Below, piece after piece: positions 34,147 through 41,109 of a stretch of 41,109 bases of DNA. This DNA comes from an uncultured Planctomycetaceae bacterium (GTDB lineage: Bacteria > Planctomycetota > Planctomycetia > Pirellulales > UBA1268). Each line of letters starts with the position of its first letter. Within the stretch, counting starts at the first letter, position 1. The notes below the pieces were generated by a model, which ran no database searches, was not told the DNA's origin, and worked only from the letters and a program-made list of their open reading frames with translations. Both the position numbers and the translations under genes were made by a program. The stretch lies in NCBI GenBank assembly GCA_903951635.1, contig CAJBCV010000071.1, forward strand, positions 1 to 41,109, read 5' to 3'.

Positions 34147-34183
34147 GGCGGGGCGTCGCACCAACGGCGCCCCGCCTTTTTTT
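34147..34183 (+). terminator. Intrinsic terminator of gapA
   Basis: A perfect 9-bp stem, GGCGGGGCG (34147-34155) with CGCCCCGCC (34168-34176), has a 12-nt loop and is followed by seven T residues (34177-34183). It lies 66 nt after the gapA stop and is the clearest Rho-independent terminator in the window. The minus-strand gene ending at 34238 converges on it, but the T-tract is placed for the plus strand only. Confidence 0.92.
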
Positions 34184-34237
34184 CACTACCTTTTCCCCAT
34201 CGATCGCGGGCCTGCGAGCCTGCGGGGGAAGTCGAGG

Positions 34238-35272
34238 TCAGTCGGCGGGGTGCGCCGGCGTCGCGGCGGAAGAGTGCACGGAAACCGGCACGTCGACGCG
34301 GTGGACGCTGCCGTCGAACGTCGTCATCACGACATGGACATGGACCGTCGCCGACTGGGGAGCGGGCCCGGGCCAGCGGAGGAGAAAGTGGAGCCCGCGG
34401 GCCCGTGACGTGCGGCGGAAATGCCCCTGGGCCTCGGCCTCGGGGATATCCCAGCGGGCGATGCAGCCCCCTTCGCCGGGATCGGTCGGCTCCGCCGGCA
34501 CCATGCCCCCGCCGGGCGGCACGGCGGGATCGTTGACGAACACGACGACGTCGCCGGCGGCCGTCACGAGTCGCTCGTCGGCATCCCGCGGCTCGACGAC
34601 GAGCGCCAGCCCCTCGGCCACCCCATCGCCGTCGGCATCGAAGCACTCCGTCCGCGCCGGATTGACGACGAGATGGCTGATCCGCCCCTCACCGGCGAGG
34701 CTCTCCTCGAACGAGAGCCGGCGGACGGCGGGCGCCATCCCGGCGCTGGGAAGCGGGGGCACACCGTCGAGCTTCGGCGGCGCCATGCCCCCTGGCGGGA
34801 TCGCCGGGGATGCCGGCGGCGGCGTGAGCGGCGCGGGGGTCGAGGAGGGCGAACTCCTGGGCCCGAAGCGGAGGCCACCCGGCGCGGAGCCGGAGCCCCC
34901 GGGCGCCGTCAGGCCGGGCACCGACACGTTGGGGAGAGGGGGAGGGGGGACGAACGTCGGCGCCGCAGAGGCCCGGCCCTGAGCCGATGATCCGTCGCCG
35001 ATCCCCAGTTGCCTCCGCAGGCTCGCGTTCTCCCCTGCCGTTCGCTCGAGCCTCGCGCTCTTCGACAGGAGCTGGTCCTGAAGGTGGTAGATCTGGTCTT
35101 CCTGCATCCGCAGTTCCCGCTCGAGGAGCTGCTGGTTGAGGTCGGTCTTGCAGCCGGAGAGCACGAGCAAGGCGCAGGCAGACACGACAGCGGGGAACGC
35201 CGCCCCCCGGCGGGATGCGCGGATCGGTTGCGCCCCTCGGGGGGCACGGGTGCTCCCTGCGGACCTGTACAT
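34238..35272 (-). CDS. Coiled-coil lipoprotein of unknown function
   Basis: This 344-residue protein has an Arg-rich start, a hydrophobic stretch and a lipobox LVLSGC with the Cys at residue 41. A coiled coil follows (about residues 42-90: DLNQQLLERELRMQEDQIYHL and neighbouring heptads), then a long Pro/Gly/Ser/Ala linker (about 95-185). The C-terminal domain is globular with ISHLVVNPARTECFDADGDGVAEGLALVVEPRDAD, a Ca-binding-like DxDGDG sequence, and ends with a beta-rich VHVHVVMTTFDG. I recognise the arrangement as a recurring planctomycete envelope protein but know no function. It lies 72 nt downstream of clpP1, with a strong hairpin between, and ends convergent to gapA. The ATG at 35272 is the only start that keeps the basic region. 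Confidence 0.78.
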   Translation of the reverse strand: MYRSAGSTRAPRGAQPIRASRRGAAFPAVVSACALLVLSGCKTDLNQQLLERELRMQEDQIYHLQDQLLSKSARLERTAGENASLRRQLGIGDGSSAQGRASAAPTFVPPPPLPNVSVPGLTAPGGSGSAPGGLRFGPRSSPSSTPAPLTPPPASPAIPPGGMAPPKLDGVPPLPSAGMAPAVRRLSFEESLAGEGRISHLVVNPARTECFDADGDGVAEGLALVVEPRDADERLVTAAGDVVVFVNDPAVPPGGGMVPAEPTDPGEGGCIARWDIPEAEAQGHFRRTSRARGLHFLLRWPGPAPQSATVHVHVVMTTFDGSVHRVDVPVSVHSSAATPAHPAD

Positions 35273-35314
35273 GATGCGCCTCCTGCGCCTCAGACGGTCT
35301 GTTCCACGACGATC

Positions 35315-35335
35315 TGCCGGTCCTCCGGACCGGCA
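35315..35335 (-). terminator. Hairpin between clpP1 and the lipoprotein gene
   Basis: A perfect 9-bp stem, TGCCGGTCC/GGACCGGCA, with a 3-nt loop lies 9 nt past the clpP1 stop on the transcript. It is not followed by a U-tract, so it may be an RNA processing or stabilising stem rather than a full terminator, and transcription may continue into the lipoprotein gene. Confidence 0.5.
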
Positions 35336-35344
35336 AAGCCGCCC

Positions 35345-35947
35345 TCAGGCGACGCTCTTGACCGTCGGCATCCTGTCGATCACCTCGTCGATGAGTCCGT
35401 ATTCGCGGGCCTTCTCGGCAGCCATGAAATTGTCACGGTCGGTGTGCTTCTCGATTTCGTCGAGCGGCTGGCCGGTGTGCTTCTGGAGGATCATGTTGAG
35501 CCGCTGCTTGATGTAGCGGAACTCCTTGGCGTGGATCATGATCTCCTCCGCCGTCCCCTCCATCCCGGCCAGGGGCTGGTGGATCATGATCCGGGAGTTC
35601 GGCAGGGCGCGCCGCTTCCCCTTGGCGCCAGCCGTGAGGAGCACGGCCCCCATCGAGGCGCATTGTCCGATGCAGTACGTGGCGACATCGCAGGTCACGA
35701 ACTGCATCGTGTCATAGATCGCCAGGCCGGCGGTGACGCTGCCGCCGGGGCTGTTGATGTAGAGGTGGATGTCCGACTTCGGGTCATCCGACTGGAGGAA
35801 GAGCATCTGGGCGACGATCGCGTTGGCGACCTCGTCGTTGACCTGGCTCCCGAGGAAGATGATCCGGTCCTTGAGCAGGCGACTGTAGATGTCCATCGCC
35901 CGCTCTTCGCGGCCGCTCTTCTCGATGACGTAAGGGATGAGGGGCAT
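35345..35947 (-). CDS. clpP: ATP-dependent Clp protease proteolytic subunit, with His at the catalytic Asp position
   Basis: This 200-residue serine peptidase subunit forms the barrel that degrades proteins unfolded by ClpX, ClpA or ClpC. The N-terminus [33 protein letters not shown] is canonical (motif shown in parts elsewhere: [13 protein letters not shown]). Ser98 lies in GQCASMGA and His123 in MIHQPL. The third catalytic residue, normally Asp in the pattern (K/R)DTxRD, is His168 here ([10 protein letters not shown]). The nearest acidic residues are Asp170 and Asp172. Listeria ClpP1 has a similar triad change and depends on a second ClpP. The gene starts 3 nt after the stop of another clpP, so the two are co-expressed and may form a mixed barrel. 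Confidence 0.94.
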   Translation of the reverse strand: MPLIPYVIEKSGREERAMDIYSRLLKDRIIFLGSQVNDEVANAIVAQMLFLQSDDPKSDIHLYINSPGGSVTAGLAIYDTMQFVTCDVATYCIGQCASMGAVLLTAGAKGKRRALPNSRIMIHQPLAGMEGTAEEIMIHAKEFRYIKQRLNMILQKHTGQPLDEIEKHTDRDNFMAAEKAREYGLIDEVIDRMPTVKSVA

Positions 35948-35950
35948 CGG

Positions 35951-36577
35951 TCAGTCCTTGTCCTTGTCGTCGCCGGTCATGGGGGGCTTGGTGAGAATCT
36001 CGTCGACGAGGCCGTATTCCTTCGCCTCGGCGGCGGAGAGATAGCGGTCGCGGTCGGTGTCCCTGGCGATCCGCTCGAGCGGCTGCCCCGTGTGGTCCGC
36101 CAGGATCTCGTTGAGGACGGCACGCGTCTTGAGGATCTCGTCGGCCTGGATCTCGATGTCGCTCACCTGCCCGCCGACCTGGCCGTAGGGCTGATGGATC
36201 ATCACCTTGGCGTGCGGCAAAGCGAATCGCTTCCCCTTGGCACCGCCAGCGAGGAGCACCGCCCCGCCGCTGGCGGCGATCCCCACGCAGTAGGTCGCCA
36301 CCGGGCAAGAGAGGATTTGCATCGTGTCGTAGATCGCCATCGTCGCCGTGACACTGCCGCCGGGCGAGTTGATGTAAAAGTGGATGTCCTTCCGCCGGTT
36401 GTCGCTCTGGAGGTAGAGCAGCTTCATCACCAACTCGTTGGCGTTCCCGTCGTAGATCTCCCCTTGGAGGAGGATGATCCGATTCTCGAGGAGCAGGTCG
36501 CCGAGCGTCATCTGCCGCTGCCGCTGGTAGTCGCGGGAGGCGCTGGACGAGCGCGGATCAAAGGAACGGTCGTGCAT
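35951..36577 (-). CDS. clpP: ATP-dependent Clp protease proteolytic subunit, second paralog
   Basis: This 208-residue ClpP has a complete triad: Ser103 (GIAASGGA), His128 (MIHQPYG) and Asp173 (RDTDRDRY). The residue after the catalytic serine is Gly, where most ClpP proteins have Met. It has a longer N-terminal arm than the other copy (about 23 residues before [17 protein letters not shown]), which could alter docking to the unfoldase. [19 protein letters not shown] matches the handle region. The ATG at 36577 was chosen because the longer frame runs into the tig gene and no family sequence lies upstream. It sits between tig (49 nt upstream) and the other clpP (3 nt downstream), in the order tig-clpP-clpP; clpX is not adjacent. 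Confidence 0.94.
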   Translation of the reverse strand: MHDRSFDPRSSSASRDYQRQRQMTLGDLLLENRIILLQGEIYDGNANELVMKLLYLQSDNRRKDIHFYINSPGGSVTATMAIYDTMQILSCPVATYCVGIAASGGAVLLAGGAKGKRFALPHAKVMIHQPYGQVGGQVSDIEIQADEILKTRAVLNEILADHTGQPLERIARDTDRDRYLSAAEAKEYGLVDEILTKPPMTGDDKDKD

Positions 36578-36626
36578 GGTGGGGGCCCGGGAGGGGACGC
36601 TGGGACGGGGACGTGGGGACGGGGCT

Positions 36627-38117
36627 CTAGCGCCGTGGAGCACGCACCGCGGAGGCCTCGGCATGATTGGCGGTCGGGATCGATTCATCGCCCACGACCT
36701 CACCGCAGACCGCATGATCGACGGCGTCGGCGTCGGGCTTGGGGAACTCGAACGGGGTGTCGGCGAAGGTGGCGCTGGTCGTGATCAGGTCGAGCGTCTT
36801 GCGCTCGATGATCTGGTTGCGGAGGACGTCCATCAGGCCGCGCTTCTCGAGGCTCGCACGGACGCGACGAGGCGACTCGCCCGACTGGGCGGCGATGGCG
36901 CGGATCTCCTCGTCGTAGTCGGCTCCCGTCTCGGCGATCGATTCCTCCTCGGCGATCCGCTCGAGGATGAAGTGCTCCTTGAGCGCCTTGGCGGTGCTCG
37001 CCATCACCGACTGACGCAGTTCGTTGACATGGCGGCGGATCGAGTCGTCGTCGAAGCCGCTGCGGCGCAGCTCGAGGATCGCCCGCTCCAGCTCACGCTG
37101 GCTCTGGCGACGGAGGAGATCGGGGGGCAAGTCCCAGTTCGCCGAGGCGGTGAGGGCACTGGCGACCTGCTTGCGGACCTCACGGCGCTGATGCCAGGCG
37201 AGCTGACCGTCGAGCTGCCCACGGATCGCGGCGCGGAGAGCGTCGGCGTCGGCGAAGGGGCCGAGTTCGCCGAGGACTTCGTCGGTCAGCTCCGGCAACT
37301 CGAGTTTCTTCACCTCGACCACCGTCAGCTCCAGCGCGACTTCCTTGCCGCGGAGCGCCTCGACGGCCGCCTCGCTCGAGACCGTCACCGGCACCGTCAC
37401 CGGCTTGCCCGGCTTCGCCTTGGCGACGAGCTTGGCGAATCCCGGCACTTCGGCATCCGCCAGGGAGAGCTTCTCGCGAACGACGATCTCGACTTCGTTG
37501 GCCTCGGAGAGAACGGTGTCGCCGTCGAGGAAACGGAGGTTGGCCACGACGAGATCCCCTTCGGCAGGAGCGCCGTCGTGGGGCACGAGGCGACTGCGAT
37601 CACGGAGCACGTTGGCGAGGGCGTCGTCGACGTCCTTCTCGGAGATCTCGCGTGTCGGCCGCTTGATCGAGAGGCCCTTCCACTGCGGCATCTCGAACTC
37701 GGGGCGGACCTCGATGGCAAACTCGAACGTCATCGGCCCGTCTTCGGGGAGGACGATCGCCCCGACATCAAGCTCGGGCTCGCTGATCGGCGACAGCTTT
37801 TCCGTCTCCGAAACCTGGGTCATGGCGTCGGCGAGGAGCTTCGAGCGGATCTGCTCGGAAAGCTCCGTCTTGAAGCGGCTCCCCACGAGCGCCTTCGGGG
37901 CGCGGCCGGGACGGAAACCGGGGAGCTGGGCCGTCGGCACCATCTCGCCGATGCATTCGGCGTAGTAGCGGGCGATGTCCTCACGCGGAATCGAGACCCG
38001 CACCTTCCGCTGGCAGGTCGACACTTTGTCGATGGCGACGTCGAGCTTCAGCGGAGGCCGCTCTCCCGGGAGGGGAGCGGCAGACGTGGCGGAATCGAGC
38101 GCGGCGGTATCAGACAT
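36627..38117 (-). CDS. tig: Trigger factor (ribosome-associated chaperone)
   Basis: This 496-residue protein binds nascent chains at the ribosome exit tunnel. The N-terminal ribosome-binding domain has [16 protein letters not shown] (residues about 80-95), matching the GFRxGKxP loop. The PPIase domain follows ([18 protein letters not shown] ... [19 protein letters not shown]). The long helical C-terminal domain contains [16 protein letters not shown] and repeated charged helices. It is longer than E. coli Tig (432 residues) because of an acidic, Ala-rich C-terminal tail. The ATG at 38117 places a short Ser/Ala-rich leader before [17 protein letters not shown], the true domain start; the frame extension to 38216 has no family sequence. 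The two clpP genes follow, the same order as in E. coli tig-clpP. Confidence 0.95.
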   Translation of the reverse strand: MSDTAALDSATSAAPLPGERPPLKLDVAIDKVSTCQRKVRVSIPREDIARYYAECIGEMVPTAQLPGFRPGRAPKALVGSRFKTELSEQIRSKLLADAMTQVSETEKLSPISEPELDVGAIVLPEDGPMTFEFAIEVRPEFEMPQWKGLSIKRPTREISEKDVDDALANVLRDRSRLVPHDGAPAEGDLVVANLRFLDGDTVLSEANEVEIVVREKLSLADAEVPGFAKLVAKAKPGKPVTVPVTVSSEAAVEALRGKEVALELTVVEVKKLELPELTDEVLGELGPFADADALRAAIRGQLDGQLAWHQRREVRKQVASALTASANWDLPPDLLRRQSQRELERAILELRRSGFDDDSIRRHVNELRQSVMASTAKALKEHFILERIAEEESIAETGADYDEEIRAIAAQSGESPRRVRASLEKRGLMDVLRNQIIERKTLDLITTSATFADTPFEFPKPDADAVDHAVCGEVVGDESIPTANHAEASAVRAPRR

Positions 38118-38398
38118 GGACGCTTCCGGGACGGAGAGGACGAGGAGGGGAATCGGGACGGCAAACGGAACAGGGGCGACCCAGCGAACGACGGGAATCG
38201 TACGGTGGCCGGCCACGAAGGGCGAGGTGAACCCCCCTTCCCGCGGTTGATCGGCCGCCGGTTTGCGTCCCTGCCCACATCTGAAAGCAGCGGGGGAGGG
38301 TTGCTGGTCGGGAGGGCAACAGCCCCCCGAAGGGAGCCAAGCCCCCTGGAAGGTTGCCCTTCCGCGGACGGTTCAAACGGACCGGAAAGGGCAACAAG
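38118..38398 (-). other. Spacer between tRNA-Gly and tig
   Basis: No gene is present in these 281 nt. Immediately past the tRNA 3' end is a long stem described separately (38353-38395). No convincing tig promoter was found; TACGAT on the coding strand (in the revcomp of ATCGTACGG near 38197-38205) resembles a -10 box but lacks a -35. Cotranscription of tig from the tRNA promoter is possible. Confidence 0.3.
38353..38395 (-). terminator. Stem-loop 3 nt past the tRNA-Gly 3' end
   Basis: GTTGCCCTTCCG (38353-38364) pairs with CGGAAAGGGCAAC (38383-38395), giving a 12-bp stem with one bulged base and an 18-nt loop. It follows the tRNA directly and probably serves 3' processing or partial termination. 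There is no T-run after it. Confidence 0.55.
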
Positions 38399-38471
38399 AG
38401 CGGGTGATGGGATTCGAACCCACGACAACCACGTTGGCAACGTGGTGCTCTACCAACTGAGCTACACCCGC
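38399..38471 (-). tRNA. tRNA-Gly(GCC)
   Basis: On the minus strand the sequence folds into a full cloverleaf. The acceptor stem is GCGGGTG/CACCCGC, the D arm GCTCAGTTGGTAGAGC, the anticodon arm CCACGTTGCCAACGTGG with GCC as anticodon, and the T arm GTGGGTTCGAATCCCAT. The anticodon reads the Gly codons GGC and GGU. The discriminator base is U and no CCA is encoded, so CCA is added after transcription. It lies between tig and the FHA gene. Confidence 0.97.
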
Positions 38472-38847
38472 ACTGAAACAGACCGAAAGCCACTGCCAGG
38501 ACAGCCACCACCAGATCCGGCTCACCGGAAACCTGGAGCCAGCCTCCTGGACAGGGAAGGCATCTTACCGCGCCAGGAGGCGGGGATCACGACCGAATCC
38601 CGAAACAGGCAAAATCCCTTCAGGACTGCCTTCTCGGACCCGGTCGAAATCGTCGCTTCCCGACGGGTCAGCCGCCTGGAACCGAGGGATTCTAGGAAGG
38701 CCCAGGGGTGGCCGCAAGGTCAGCGCCCGAGAGGATGGGCATTTCGGGTTGAGGAGGAAAGCGGAACGCCGATTCGCCTACAATCGGCCTCCATTCGGGC
38801 TTCCCCGCAACGGCAGGGGGGCCGGTGGCGGCCGGGGGGTGGGAATC
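38472..38847. other. 376-nt gene-free region upstream of tRNA-Gly and the FHA gene
   Basis: No protein gene was found. A 9-bp inverted repeat, GCCTCCTGG (38542-38550) and CCAGGAGGC (38573-38581), with a 22-nt loop is the main feature and may be an operator or terminator. TACAAT at 38779-38784 is a good -10 hexamer for the FHA gene. TTGAGG at 38749-38754 is too far (24 nt) to be its normal -35. The tRNA promoter was not identifiable. Confidence 0.4.
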
Positions 38848-39399
38848 ATGATCGTCCGCTTCGTCGTCGTTGAGCCGGAATCGAAGCAGGGGTGCCATGC
38901 CGTCCGCCTGCCACTCGTGGTGGGGAGAGGCCGGGAGGCGAAGTTCCGCATCCAGCAGGAACGCGTCAGCCGCCGACACTGCCAGTTCACCGCCGAGGAC
39001 GGGGTGGTGTTCGTCCGCGACCTCGGCTCGACCAACGGCACCCATCTGGAGGGGACGGTGGTTCCGGTCGACCATCCGCTCCGTGTTCCGCCTGGCGCGC
39101 TGGTGCGGGTCGGCAGCATCGGCTTCCTCGTGGAATACGACCGCTTCGCCGAGACGCCGACGGTCGAACTCCGCGTCAACGACCTTGCCGCCTCGGAGAC
39201 GCTCGGCCCGGGAGGCGACGGCGGCTCCGACATCGACATCCGCTTCGAGGACGACGCACAGGCCTCGGTCGATCCGGCCCGCGGTGCCGTCGGACCCCCT
39301 CCGCGACTCGCTTCCGGTCTCACGCCGTCGGCCGACGACGTGTCGAGCAACGACGACGACAACGACGAACTCCGCCGACTCCTCGAGGGGCTGCGCTGA
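38848..39399 (+). CDS. FHA-domain protein
   Basis: This 183-residue protein has an N-terminal FHA domain, which binds phosphothreonine peptides. Conserved residues are Arg27 (VVGRG), Ser41 and His44 (VSRRHCQF), and Asn63 (GSTNGT). The rest (about residues 100-183) is acidic, Asp/Gly/Ser-rich and without predicted fold, with many Thr and Ser that kinases could modify. It has no signal peptide or membrane segment. The ATG at 38848 is the only start that gives a normal FHA N-terminus (MIVRFVV). The gene ends 3 nt before the convergent secreted protein. Planctomycetota have many Ser/Thr kinases, the usual source of FHA ligands, but none is in this window. Confidence 0.92.
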   Translation: MIVRFVVVEPESKQGCHAVRLPLVVGRGREAKFRIQQERVSRRHCQFTAEDGVVFVRDLGSTNGTHLEGTVVPVDHPLRVPPGALVRVGSIGFLVEYDRFAETPTVELRVNDLAASETLGPGGDGGSDIDIRFEDDAQASVDPARGAVGPPPRLASGLTPSADDVSSNDDDNDELRRLLEGLR

Positions 39400-39402
39400 C
39401 AC

Positions 39403-40182
39403 CTACGGCGTCGCGGCGGGGCGACGTCCCTTTCCCTTGGCTGGTGGGGGCATGAGGGGGTTGGTGAGGGTCACCTTGATCGAGGAAGCGATCAATTGCC
39501 CCTTCTGGAGATACTCGCCGTCGAGTTCGACTTCGTCGCCGACCCCAGCGATCGCGATGTTCGCCGTCGCGACTTCGAGCTCGGCATCGGCAGCGACCGG
39601 GATCTCGAAGCGGTCACGACCGATCTGGACGGTGATCTCGTCCCCATCGACCGACTTGATCAATCCGCTCACGAGGTAGGTTCCGGCCGGCCGCTTCCCC
39701 GGTGCCCGCTTCGCCTTCGGGTCGCTGAGCCCCGAGGCGTTTCCCACGACTCCGGGAGTCCCCCCGCCCGGGAAAATAACCTTGGCGACCGGCTGCGTCA
39801 CCTTGCCAAACTCATCGAGCTCGACGGAGCACTCGACGAACTGCTTCGGCATGAGCATCGCGCGCGAGGCCGTGCCGGTAACCTCGACGGTGGCACCGGG
39901 GGCGGCGGCCACGACCCACAGGTCGCCGGTGTTCTTGAGCCGGACCTGGAGCCGGCCCGGCGCGATCGCCATCACCGTCCCCACCCGATCGGCCCGATCG
40001 AGCCGCTGCGGCCCGGCCGGCTGGGCGAACGCCGGACCGGCGCCGACCACGAACCCCAGGAAGGCGGTGAGCGCCATCAGCCAGCGGGGGGCAACGGCCG
40101 CTCCCCCCGGCACACCGCCAAGCACGCCCGAACCAGGGGCGACGAAACCAGAAGGGGCTGAAAACCCGCAGCGACCGTCCAT
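39403..40182 (-). CDS. Secreted beta-rich protein of unknown function
   Basis: This 259-residue protein has a long N-terminus with a hydrophobic stretch at about residues 34-53 (LMALTAFLGFVVGAGPAFA), read as a signal peptide with cleavage near AFA. Two beta-rich parts follow, joined by a Gly/Lys/Pro-rich linker: DRVGTVMAIAPGRLQVRLKN and a C-terminal GTYLVSGLIKSVDGDEITVQIG. Both look like OB-like or small barrel repeats with GxVxxI...VxL patterns. I do not recognise the family. The ATG at 40182 gives a 35-residue leader before the hydrophobic core; the internal ATG at 40077 would give a shorter signal without basic residues. The gene is divergent from panB. Confidence 0.72.
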   Translation of the reverse strand: MDGRCGFSAPSGFVAPGSGVLGGVPGGAAVAPRWLMALTAFLGFVVGAGPAFAQPAGPQRLDRADRVGTVMAIAPGRLQVRLKNTGDLWVVAAAPGATVEVTGTASRAMLMPKQFVECSVELDEFGKVTQPVAKVIFPGGGTPGVVGNASGLSDPKAKRAPGKRPAGTYLVSGLIKSVDGDEITVQIGRDRFEIPVAADAELEVATANIAIAGVGDEVELDGEYLQKGQLIASSIKVTLTNPLMPPPAKGKGRRPAATP

Positions 40183-40302
40183 TTGGTGATTGCTCCCCTG
40201 TCAGACCACACTGGACTCCCCAGGCACACTATACCGCTCGGCCGCAACCCGCGGCCATCGCGTCCGTCATCCCCCCACTTTCATCCCACCCATCGGCGCA
40301 CC
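40183..40302 (+). promoter_or_regulatory. Divergent spacer upstream of panB
   Basis: TATACC at 40230-40235 is a possible -10 box for panB without a good -35. Directly after it, GGCCGC (40240-40245) and GCGGCC (40251-40256) form a hairpin with a 5-nt loop at the expected transcript start. No clear promoter for the opposite gene and no strong ribosome binding site before the panB ATG were seen. Confidence 0.3.
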
Positions 40303-41103
40303 ATGTCGAACGCCCCCCGCCGCGTCACCATCCTCGACCTTGCCGCCGCCAAGCGCGACCACCGCCCCTTGAGCATGCTCACCGCCTACGATTGGCCGAC
40401 CGCCAAGCTCGTCGACGGCGCCGGCGTCGATTGCATCCTCGTCGGCGACAGCGTGGCGATGGTCGTGGCAGGACGCGACTCGACGATCCCGGCCACCCTC
40501 GATCAGATGATCTACCACGGCGAGATTGTCACCCGAGCCAGCGCCCGGGCGATGGTGGTCGTCGACCTTCCCTTCCCCTACCAGCATCTCGGCGTCCGCT
40601 CTGCCGTCGAGGCCTGCGCCCGGATCCTCAAGGAGACCGGCTGCCAGGGGGTGAAGCTCGAGGGGACGGCCGGGCAGGCCGACGTCATCGCCGGGATCGC
40701 CGCCGCCGGCATCCCCGTGATGGGGCATGTCGGCTTGCGGCCGCAGGCCGTCCATCAACTCGGCGGCTACCGGATGCAGCGGGATGCCGAGCGGCTGATG
40801 GCCGACGCCCGCGCCGCGGCCGACGCCGGAGCGTTTGCCGTCGTCCTCGAGTGCGTTCCGCAGGAGGTGGCGCGGACGATCTCCACCGCCCTCGAGATCC
40901 CCACGTTCGGGATCGGCGCCGGCCCGCACTGCGACGGCCAAGTGCTCGTGTTCCACGATCTCGTCGGGCTGTCGCTGGAGCGGGTGCCGAAGTTCGTCCG
41001 TGGCTACGCCGACACGAAGTCGACGATCGCCGAGGGGCTCGCCCGCTGGCGGCAAGACGTCGAATCACACGACTTCCCCGGTCCTGCTGAGACCCGCGGC
41101 TGA
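40303..41103 (+). CDS. panB: 3-methyl-2-oxobutanoate hydroxymethyltransferase
   Basis: This 266-residue cytoplasmic enzyme transfers a hydroxymethyl group from 5,10-methylenetetrahydrofolate to 3-methyl-2-oxobutanoate, giving ketopantoate, the first step of pantothenate and CoA synthesis. Family motifs are SMLTAYDWPTAKLVDGAGVD, LVGDSVAMVV with a Mg-binding Asp, VVDLPFPYQ with the second Mg-binding Asp, GVKLEG, MGHVGLRPQ, and FAVVLECVP with the catalytic Glu, then GIGAGPHCDGQVLVFHDL. The length matches E. coli PanB (264 residues), so it is complete in the window. The ATG at 40303 is chosen from the family N-terminus. No panC or panD is adjacent in the visible DNA. Confidence 0.96.
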   Translation: MSNAPRRVTILDLAAAKRDHRPLSMLTAYDWPTAKLVDGAGVDCILVGDSVAMVVAGRDSTIPATLDQMIYHGEIVTRASARAMVVVDLPFPYQHLGVRSAVEACARILKETGCQGVKLEGTAGQADVIAGIAAAGIPVMGHVGLRPQAVHQLGGYRMQRDAERLMADARAAADAGAFAVVLECVPQEVARTISTALEIPTFGIGAGPHCDGQVLVFHDLVGLSLERVPKFVRGYADTKSTIAEGLARWRQDVESHDFPGPAETRG

Positions 41104-41109
41104 ATCGGC

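Overview
The window is GC-rich, tightly packed bacterial chromosome, and its gene families point to Planctomycetota, probably a Pirellulales-type genome. The strongest markers are the PSCyt1/DUF1549/DUF1553 cytochrome-domain protein followed by a DUF1501 protein, a DUF5077-DUF3472 protein, a Bacteroidetes/planctomycete-type alpha-2-macroglobulin, duplicated clpP genes behind tig, and several secreted proteins of unknown function. No phage, integrase, transposase or CRISPR array was seen. The first gene is cut by the left edge; panB at the right edge is complete.

Layout. 2-13339 (+): alpha-2-macroglobulin-like protein with a lost thioester, a DUF202 membrane protein, an L-lactate permease, a 1445-residue membrane-anchored TPR protein and a DUF3472 protein. 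13473-18200 (-): the DUF1549/DUF1553 and DUF1501 pair and a short-chain dehydrogenase. 18261-23573: an aldo/keto reductase (+); two identical 94-bp triple-hairpin repeats lying between convergent genes; a hypothetical gene (-) whose start codon abuts that of an ApbE-type flavin transferase (+); and a TolC-like lipoprotein (+) preceded by a branched inverted-repeat structure.

23601-32765 (-): nine consecutive genes on one strand, the most interesting part of the window. In transcription order they are a LolD/MacB-type ABC ATPase, an FtsX/MacB-type permease, a secreted CPFC-motif protein, a membrane-anchored and a lipoprotein member of one DUF3299-like family in tandem, a DUF4239 membrane protein, an orphan UrtA-like (urea/amide) binding lipoprotein, an AIM24-family protein, and a second CPFC protein that is a diverged paralog of the first. 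Several junctions overlap or are 1 nt apart, so at least the last four genes are probably translated from one transcript. All products but the ATPase and AIM24 protein are predicted to be in or outside the membrane. I propose an uncharacterised cell-envelope system; its substrate cannot be read from the sequence.

33064-41103: gapA (+) with a good promoter and intrinsic terminator; a coiled-coil lipoprotein (-); the proteostasis operon tig-clpP-clpP (-), in which the last ClpP carries His where the catalytic Asp is expected; tRNA-Gly(GCC) (-); an FHA protein (+); a secreted hypothetical protein (-); and panB (+). Functional statements rest on recognised families and visible motifs; no database search was possible.
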